Source of the DNA: Pseudomonas sp. ADAK18
GTDB taxonomy: Bacteria > Pseudomonadota > Gammaproteobacteria > Pseudomonadales > Pseudomonadaceae
DNA: 64,000 nt
Assembly (NCBI RefSeq): GCF_012935695.1
Contig: NZ_CP052859.1
Span: 1,343,001-1,407,000 of the forward strand
Direction of reading: 5' to 3'
In this document: one piece after another, positions 59,457-64,000 of the stretch
Layout of the letters: each line of letters opens with the position of its first letter
How positions within the stretch are numbered: the stretch's first letter is position 1
The notes under the pieces: generated by a model
What the model saw: the letters and a program-made list of their open reading frames with translations, nothing else
What the model was told of the DNA's origin: nothing
Databases searched by the model: none
Made by a program: the position numbers and the translations under genes

Positions 59457-59466
59457 TCGTCCATGA
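59457..59466 (-). promoter_or_regulatory. Candidate RsmA/RsmE site at the second luxR start
   Basis: The minus-strand transcript reads UCAUGGACGA, matching all ten positions of the A/U-CANGGANG-U/A consensus. The GGA lies 4-7 nt before two alternative ATG codons. Occupancy would block ribosome access. Confidence 0.6.
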
Positions 59467-59702
59467 GTTTTGTGGGTGAAGAGGCTGCCTTATCGCGATG
59501 GGTTTTAAGATGATAAGTAGAGTGAATAACCTACAGTGATAGTAGTGGCGGCCGAGTCGTATCCTAGTACAGCCTTGGGATAGCAGGGGGATCCAATCCG
59601 TAAAAAAAATATTAAGTCTTGCGAGGGCGACAACCCGAAAGGGTCGGATTGAATTGTCTATCGGCGGGAGTAGTTGAACACTGCACTGTTGCAGTGGTGT
59701 GT

Positions 59703-59724
59703 CGAGGAGGCGGACACCTCCTCG
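59703..59724 (-). terminator. Hairpin downstream of mdeA
   Basis: A perfect 8-bp stem (CGAGGAGG and CCTCCTCG) with a 6-nt loop lies 9 bp after the mdeA stop. No T tract follows on the minus strand, so it may be a weak terminator or a 3'-end stabilising structure. The remaining gap to the luxR start (59465-59702) holds no gene. Confidence 0.45.
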
Positions 59725-59732
59725 GCGTGGAT

Positions 59733-60983
59733 TTACTTGGCGTGTACCTCAAGCTGAACCGCTGGCTTTGTCACCGGAGTGCGCTTGATGCATTTGGCCA
59801 GGGCCTGCTGCACATCCGCCAGCAAATCGGCGACGTCCTCAAGGCCTGCCGACAGCCGCACCAGCCCTTCGGAAATCCCGTGATGGGCGCGTTCTTCGGG
59901 GGTGTAAGTGGAGTGGGTCATGGTCGCCGGGTGCTGGGCCAATGACTCGGCATCCCCCAGGCTCACCGCACGGCTGAACAGCTGGAGCGCATTCATGAAA
60001 CGCCGTCCGGTATCGATGCCACCCTTGAGTTCGAAGGCGATCATGCCGCCGGACAACTTCATCTGGCGGGCGGCCAATTCGTACTGCGGGAACGACTTCA
60101 GTCCGGGGTAGGTGACCCATTCCACCGCTGGGTGCGCCTGCAATGCTTCGGCGATGGCCTGAGCGTTACTGCAGTGGCGATCCATGCGCAGGGCCAACGT
60201 CTTGAGACCGCGCATCAACAGAAAAGCATCTTGAGGCGACAGTACGGCGCCGGTCAGATCCTTGAGGCCTTGCAGGCGAATTCGTTGGGCCAGGGCCTGG
60301 GTGGTGACGGCGATGCCAGCGGTGATATCACCGTGGCCGCTGAGGTATTTGGTGGCTGAATGCACCACCACATCGGCGCCCATTTCCAGAGGACGTTGCA
60401 GGTAGGGGGTGCAATAGGTGTTGTCCACCACCACGGTGATACCGGGCCGTTGGTGAGCGATCTCGGCTACGGCCGCGATGTCCACCAGTTGCAGATTGGG
60501 GTTGGCCGGGGTTTCGAAGTAGATCATGCGGGTTTGAGGCGAGAGTGCCGCGCGCAAGGCGGCCAGGTCCGATAGGTCGACATGGCGCACCTTGACGCCG
60601 AATTCGCCGATCCCGTGGTGCAGCAGGGCGAAGGTGCAGCCGTAGAGCGTCTGGCTGACGATGATTTCGTCACCTGGGCGCAGCAGGGTCCAGAAGGTGG
60701 CGGCGATTGCACCCATGCCGGAGCTGAAGGCCACGCCAGCTTCGCCGTTTTCCAGGGTGGCCATGCGTGACTCCAGCAGGGCCAGGGTCGGGTTGGAGAT
60801 GCGCGTGTAGAAGTGCCCGCGTTCTTCACCGGCAAAGCAGCCGGCGCCGTATTCGGCGGTGGGAAAGGCGAAGGTGGCGCTGAGGTAGATCGGCGGGATC
60901 AGGGCACCGTGGTGGTCTTGTGGATCATAGCCATGGTGGATGGCGCGGGTGGAAAAGCCGAACGTGTTGTGTTTATTGTTCAT
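59733..60983 (-). CDS. mdeA: Methionine gamma-lyase
   Basis: A 416-residue PLP enzyme of the Cys/Met metabolism family. It splits L-methionine to methanethiol, 2-oxobutyrate and ammonia in the cytoplasm. The sequence is closely similar to the P. putida enzyme: TLYGCTF places Tyr114 and Cys116 at the positions that distinguish methionine gamma-lyase from cystathionine lyases. VVVDNTYCTPY and HSATKYLSGHGD give the PLP Lys212. The start at 60983 (MNNKHNTFGF) is preceded by AAGGAG; the open frame upstream of it is not coding. The C-terminus is about 15 residues longer than I recall for P. putida. The divergent mdeR neighbour supports the call. Confidence 0.93.
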   Translation of the reverse strand: MNNKHNTFGFSTRAIHHGYDPQDHHGALIPPIYLSATFAFPTAEYGAGCFAGEERGHFYTRISNPTLALLESRMATLENGEAGVAFSSGMGAIAATFWTLLRPGDEIIVSQTLYGCTFALLHHGIGEFGVKVRHVDLSDLAALRAALSPQTRMIYFETPANPNLQLVDIAAVAEIAHQRPGITVVVDNTYCTPYLQRPLEMGADVVVHSATKYLSGHGDITAGIAVTTQALAQRIRLQGLKDLTGAVLSPQDAFLLMRGLKTLALRMDRHCSNAQAIAEALQAHPAVEWVTYPGLKSFPQYELAARQMKLSGGMIAFELKGGIDTGRRFMNALQLFSRAVSLGDAESLAQHPATMTHSTYTPEERAHHGISEGLVRLSAGLEDVADLLADVQQALAKCIKRTPVTKPAVQLEVHAK

Positions 60984-61071
60984 GGTCGGACGCTCCTTAT
61001 TTCCTACGATGCTATGCTCATAACCGAGGCCGAACGTTCCATACTTTGCCGGGAAAAGCCGGTGGGTTGGG

Positions 61072-61578
61072 ATGAAAACCAATAAAAATGAATTTTTGAG
61101 GCAAGACATGCCTGGAAGCCTGGACCGTACCGATAAAGCCCTGCTGGATGCCCTGCAGGGTAATGCCCGTTTGACTGTGGCCGAGCTGGCCGAGCGTGTT
61201 TCCCTGACCACTTCGCCGTGTTGGCGACGGGTGAAACATCTGGAAGACAGTGGGGTGATCAGTGGTTATCAGGCGATTCTTTCGCCCAAGGCGCTGGGGT
61301 ATGGGGTGACGGCGTTTGTCAGCATTATGATGGATACCCATTCCAAGGAAATTGCCCGGGCGTTTGAGCAGCGGTTGTTGGCGATTCCCGAGATTGTGGC
61401 GTGTCATAACGTTTCGGGGCGGTATGATTTTTTGCTGGAAGTGGTGGCGAAGGATCTGGAGTCGTTTGGGGAGTTTGCGCGGGAGGTTTTGCAGACGTTG
61501 CCTTGTGTTAAGGAGATTTATTCGAGTTTTTCGTATAAGTCGGTGAGGTCGTTGAGGGTGATTCCGTTGCCGGGGTGA
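61072..61578 (+). CDS. mdeR: Lrp/AsnC-family activator of methionine gamma-lyase
   Basis: A 168-residue Lrp/AsnC regulator. The N-terminal helix-turn-helix (LDRTDKALLDALQGNARLT, then ELAERVSLTTSPCWRRVKHL) is followed by a C-terminal RAM/AsnC ligand domain (VACHNVSGRYDFLLEVVAKD). It is divergent from mdeA with an 88-bp intergenic region, the same arrangement as P. putida mdeR-mdeA, where MdeR activates mdeA in response to methionine. The ATG at 61108 is an alternative start with a GAGG site; the upstream 12 residues are not needed by the fold. Confidence 0.88.
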   Translation: MKTNKNEFLRQDMPGSLDRTDKALLDALQGNARLTVAELAERVSLTTSPCWRRVKHLEDSGVISGYQAILSPKALGYGVTAFVSIMMDTHSKEIARAFEQRLLAIPEIVACHNVSGRYDFLLEVVAKDLESFGEFAREVLQTLPCVKEIYSSFSYKSVRSLRVIPLPG

Positions 61579-61614
61579 CGTGGCGGCCTGGTAGCCGACC
61601 AGGCTGTTTGGTTG

Positions 61615-62369
61615 TTTGAGTACATATCCATTTCTTCGGTGATGGCTACTTATGGTTCCGCTCTTACAGCGGGTCACTTTTGGCAAACGCCCCAAAAGTA
61701 ACCAAAAGGTCTTGCCCCACCATTCGGCGCCTCGCTGTGGCTCGGCGTGCCCTCACTCCGGCATTGCTCCGTGGGCCGCCGCGACGGGCCATCCATGGCC
61801 CAACGCGGCTATCCCGGCATCCATGCCGGGATGCCCACTGCGCAATGCCTGCGTTCGGCCATCATGGTTAATGGGGCCTGATAGATCAAAATCAAAAGCA
61901 CGGCGGCCTGAAAGCCGACCTGAGTGGTAGAAGCAAAGGCAAGGTCCAGCAAGGGCCAGAGCGAAAGCAGATCTGCTTTTCTGTGGGAGCTGGCTTGCCT
62001 GCTCCCACAGTAGACCGTGCCCGTTTTTGATTTTGCCTTCGATTCACACCACTCAAGCCGGCCGGTAGGCCGCTGTGTTCTTGATCTGCTTTTGACTTTG
62101 ATCTTAGGCGCCCCGTTAAACCACGCTGGCTGAACGTAGGCATTGGTCCGTGGGTAAACCGGCAGGACGCCGGTTTAGCCGCACTGGGCCAGGGATGGCC
62201 CATTGCGGCGGCCCACGGACCAATGCCGGAGTGAGGGCACACCGAGCCTAGGCGAGGTGCCGAGTGGTGGGGCAAGAGCGTTTTGCTTACTTTTGCGCTG
62301 TTCAAAAGTGAGCCGCTGTAAGAGCGGAACCCTAATCAGCCATCACCGCAACAACGGATATGCACTCAA
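61615..62369. repeat. Large imperfect inverted repeat, about 750 bp, no gene
   Basis: The left arm (about 61615-61931) and right arm (about 62048-62369) are inverted copies of the same sequence with scattered differences. The outer edges share TTGAGT and CATATCC, then GGTTCCGCTCTTACAGCGG, and the similarity continues through CTTGCCCCACCA, CCCTCACTCCGGCATTG and GTGGGCCGCCGC. Each arm has its own small hairpin. The centre (61932-62047) contains a perfect hairpin at 61981-62010. No coding frame with protein character is present. It separates mdeR from the convergent MocR-type gene and reaches 4 bp into the latter's 3' end. Confidence 0.75.
61981..62010. repeat. REP-like hairpin inside the large inverted repeat
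   Basis: A perfect 10-bp stem (CTGTGGGAGC and GCTCCCACAG) with a 10-nt loop. The TGTGGGAGC core is shared with the hairpin at 9901-9924. Confidence 0.7.
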
Positions 62370-63766
62370 TCACCCCTCAACAACCCCTCAACCCCCTCCC
62401 AAACCCTAAAATCATCACAATGCCCCACATTAAACCGCATAAAATCCCGCATCCCCCCCTCATACCCAAACAACGCCCCCGGCGCCAACACCATCCCGCG
62501 TTTCAACCCCGCCTCAGCCAGCCGCTCCCCATTCACCCCCGCCGGCAACCGCGCCCAGATAAACATCCCCCCTTCAAACCCCATGGGCAACTCACACCCA
62601 CACCGCCGCAACCACTGCTCAACCCGCCCTCCGGCCTCCAGCAACCGCTGAACCATACGCTTGCGATGCTTGGCATAACTCCCCTCACTGAGCAACCGAT
62701 AGACAATCTGCTCAAACAACTCCGACGTAATCCCGCCACTCATCAACTTCATATTGGTCAAGTTGGCCGCCAATTGCGGCGCCGCCACCACATAGCTGAC
62801 CCGCACATTCGCACTGAGGCTTTTCGAAAACCCGGATAGATAAGTCACCTGTTCCAGCCCGGCGAGGGCGGCCAGACGTGGCGGTGGGTTGGGGTGCAGG
62901 TCGCCGTAAAGGTCGTCCTCGACGATATGGCAACCGTATTGCCGGGTCAGTTGCAACAGGCGAAAGGCTTGCCCCGGGCTGAAGGAATGCCCGGTGGGGT
63001 TGTGCAGCACGCCGGTGGTCAGGTACAGGCTGGGTCGCTGCTCGGCGAGTAGTTGCTCCAGGGCGGCAAAGTCGAAGCCGTCTGGCCGCCGCGCGATCGT
63101 CACCACCTTGACCCCGTGCAACGCCAGGTTGGCGTGGAAGTTGAAATAGCAGGGGGCGTCCAGCAGCACCGTATCCCCGGGGCGCGCCAGCAGACGCATC
63201 AACATATCCAGGCCTTGCAGGGTATTGGGGGTGGTGATGATTTGTTCCACCGGTACCGACAGCCCTTCGCCCTGGAGTTTCTGTTGCAGGGCTTGGCGCA
63301 AGGGCAGCAGGCCGGCCGGGGTGCCGAGGCTGGCGACACGCAGGGACGGTGCGCGCACTGCGCTGCGCATGGCTTGGCGCAGGGCGTCGGAGTCGAGCCA
63401 GTCTTCCGGCAGATGGCCGCCGCCGGGGCGCAGGCCGCCGGGGGCGATTGCCAAAGGGCGGCGCAGTACGCTGAGCAGGTCCTGAGGGAGCAGATCCACC
63501 CAGGTGCTGGAGGACGGCTGGGCCAGGCGGCTGGCGACAAAGTGCCCGCGACCCTGGCTGGAGGTCAGCAGATGGCGACCGCGCAAGCGGTCCAGTGCCT
63601 CGTTCAGGGTGAATTTACCGACCCCCAGTTGCTCGCCCAATTCACGTACCGACGGCAGTTTGCTGCCGGCGGCCAGCTCGCCTGTTTCGATGGCCTGGGT
63701 GAATGCATCGACGATTTGCTGAACCTTGGGCGCACGGTCATGGAAGCGAATCTGCGGAATAGGCAT
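62366..63766 (-). CDS. MocR/PdxR-type GntR regulator with aminotransferase domain
   Basis: A 466-residue fusion regulator. Residues 1-75 form a GntR winged helix (AIETGELAAGSKLPSVRELG, then LGVGKFTLNEALDRLRGRHLL). Residues about 110-460 are a fold-type I aminotransferase domain with NPTGHSFSP, the PLP Lys in LSGFSKSLSANVRVSY, and a pyridine-contact Asp in EDDLYGD. Such proteins bind PLP and an amino compound as effectors and rarely act as enzymes. It is divergent from a LysE-family exporter gene, with a perfect 16-bp palindrome between them, so it probably controls that exporter. Its last codon and stop lie inside the edge of a large inverted repeat. Confidence 0.9.
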   Translation of the reverse strand: MPIPQIRFHDRAPKVQQIVDAFTQAIETGELAAGSKLPSVRELGEQLGVGKFTLNEALDRLRGRHLLTSSQGRGHFVASRLAQPSSSTWVDLLPQDLLSVLRRPLAIAPGGLRPGGGHLPEDWLDSDALRQAMRSAVRAPSLRVASLGTPAGLLPLRQALQQKLQGEGLSVPVEQIITTPNTLQGLDMLMRLLARPGDTVLLDAPCYFNFHANLALHGVKVVTIARRPDGFDFAALEQLLAEQRPSLYLTTGVLHNPTGHSFSPGQAFRLLQLTRQYGCHIVEDDLYGDLHPNPPPRLAALAGLEQVTYLSGFSKSLSANVRVSYVVAAPQLAANLTNMKLMSGGITSELFEQIVYRLLSEGSYAKHRKRMVQRLLEAGGRVEQWLRRCGCELPMGFEGGMFIWARLPAGVNGERLAEAGLKRGMVLAPGALFGYEGGMRDFMRFNVGHCDDFRVWEGVEGLLRGD

Positions 63767-63789
63767 GCTGAGTCCTGGGTTTACCGCAA

Positions 63790-63805
63790 ACTTTACCGGT
63801 AAAGT
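63790..63805. promoter_or_regulatory. Palindromic operator of the MocR-type regulator
   Basis: ACTTTACCGGTAAAGT is a perfect 16-bp palindrome, 24 bp upstream of the regulator start and about 85 bp upstream of the divergent LysE-family gene. Further GTTTACC half-sites flank it on both sides (about 63779-63785 and 63827-63833). Multiple half-sites are common for MocR regulators. Confidence 0.65.
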
Positions 63806-63890
63806 CTGCGTGGATATACACAGAGTTTACCTGCCTCGGGCAGGCCTTGCAGTTCTAGACTGCACGGCATTCCTTCCTGTGGTGAAACCC

Positions 63891-64000
63891 ATGGCCAGCG
63901 CCCTGACCCTGTCGTCCTTTCTGTATTTCCTGCTGTTGTGCACCACCCTGGCGTTCAGCCCGGGCCCCATGACTCTGTTGTTGCTTAGCCTGGGCCTTAA
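63891..64000 (+). CDS. LysE-family amino acid exporter, partial
   Basis: Only the first 36 residues are in the window; the gene runs off the right edge. The translation has an N-terminal hydrophobic helix (SSFLYFLLLCTTLAFSPGP) ending in the PGPMTLLL motif typical of LysE/RhtB efflux proteins. It is divergent from the MocR-type regulator, a frequent pairing in which the regulator senses an amino acid and induces its export. The substrate is unknown. Confidence 0.8.
   Translation, partial: MASALTLSSFLYFLLLCTTLAFSPGPMTLLLLSLGL

Noticed and set aside
61579..62365. CRISPR or protein-coding content in the mdeR-mocR gap
   Set aside because: The repeats are two inverted arms, not regularly spaced direct repeats, and short frames there are repeat-derived.

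Overview
The window looks like chromosome from the Pseudomonas fluorescens group. The DNA is GC-rich with strong third-position bias, REP/REPIN-type palindromes lie between genes, and a methionine gamma-lyase/MdeR pair and a Pseudomonas-style lipopeptide synthetase locus (LuxR - three NRPS - MacAB - LuxR, with a NodT-type outer-membrane channel) are present. I see no tRNA, rRNA, CRISPR array, transposase or phage gene.

Layout. 1-4.3 kb: a branched-chain amino acid/amide-type ABC uptake operon (binding protein, two permeases, start of an ATPase; minus strand) with a FadR-type GntR regulator upstream. 4.4-8.2 kb: an exported alpha/beta hydrolase with an apparently missing nucleophile, then an OmpR-type two-component pair. 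8.3-12.7 kb: an envelope-modification group (Ais/PmrG-like phosphatase, ArnT-like transferase, a second ArnT-related transferase). 13-17.2 kb: a LolD/FtsX-type exporter with an AttH-like lipoprotein. 17.3-20.3 kb: a secreted protein of unknown role, a membrane fatty-acid-hydroxylase-family protein with a coupled 56-residue membrane peptide, and an HpaR-like MarR regulator.

20.3-59.5 kb is the centrepiece: a cyclic-lipopeptide-type locus. It holds an outer-membrane channel, a LuxR regulator, NRPS1 (2 modules), a GlxA/AraC-type regulator, NRPS2 (4 modules), NRPS3 (3 modules plus tandem thioesterases), MacA, MacB and a second LuxR regulator. Binding-pocket residues read by eye predict fatty acyl-Leu1-Glu/Gln2-Ser3-Val/Ile4-Leu5-Ser6-Leu7-Leu8-Ser9. 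This resembles the first nine residues of orfamide with Thr3 replaced by Ser and the tenth module missing, giving a nonapeptide of viscosin size. I do not recognise this combination as a named compound. The adenylation regions of modules 6 and 9 are nearly identical over about 1.3 kb, which points to recent internal recombination. Both LuxR genes carry an RsmA/RsmE-like motif at their translation start, suggesting Gac/Rsm control.

59.7-64 kb: mdeA and its divergent activator mdeR, a gene-free inverted repeat of about 750 bp, a MocR/PdxR-type regulator with a palindromic operator, and the start of a divergent LysE-family exporter.

The lipopeptide genes form a complete route: LuxR regulators switch on assembly, the NRPSs build and release the product, and MacAB plus the NodT-type channel probably export it. 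The other groups are mostly housekeeping or envelope-stress functions with no visible link to the lipopeptide. All functional and substrate assignments come from motif reading and memory of families; no database search was run.
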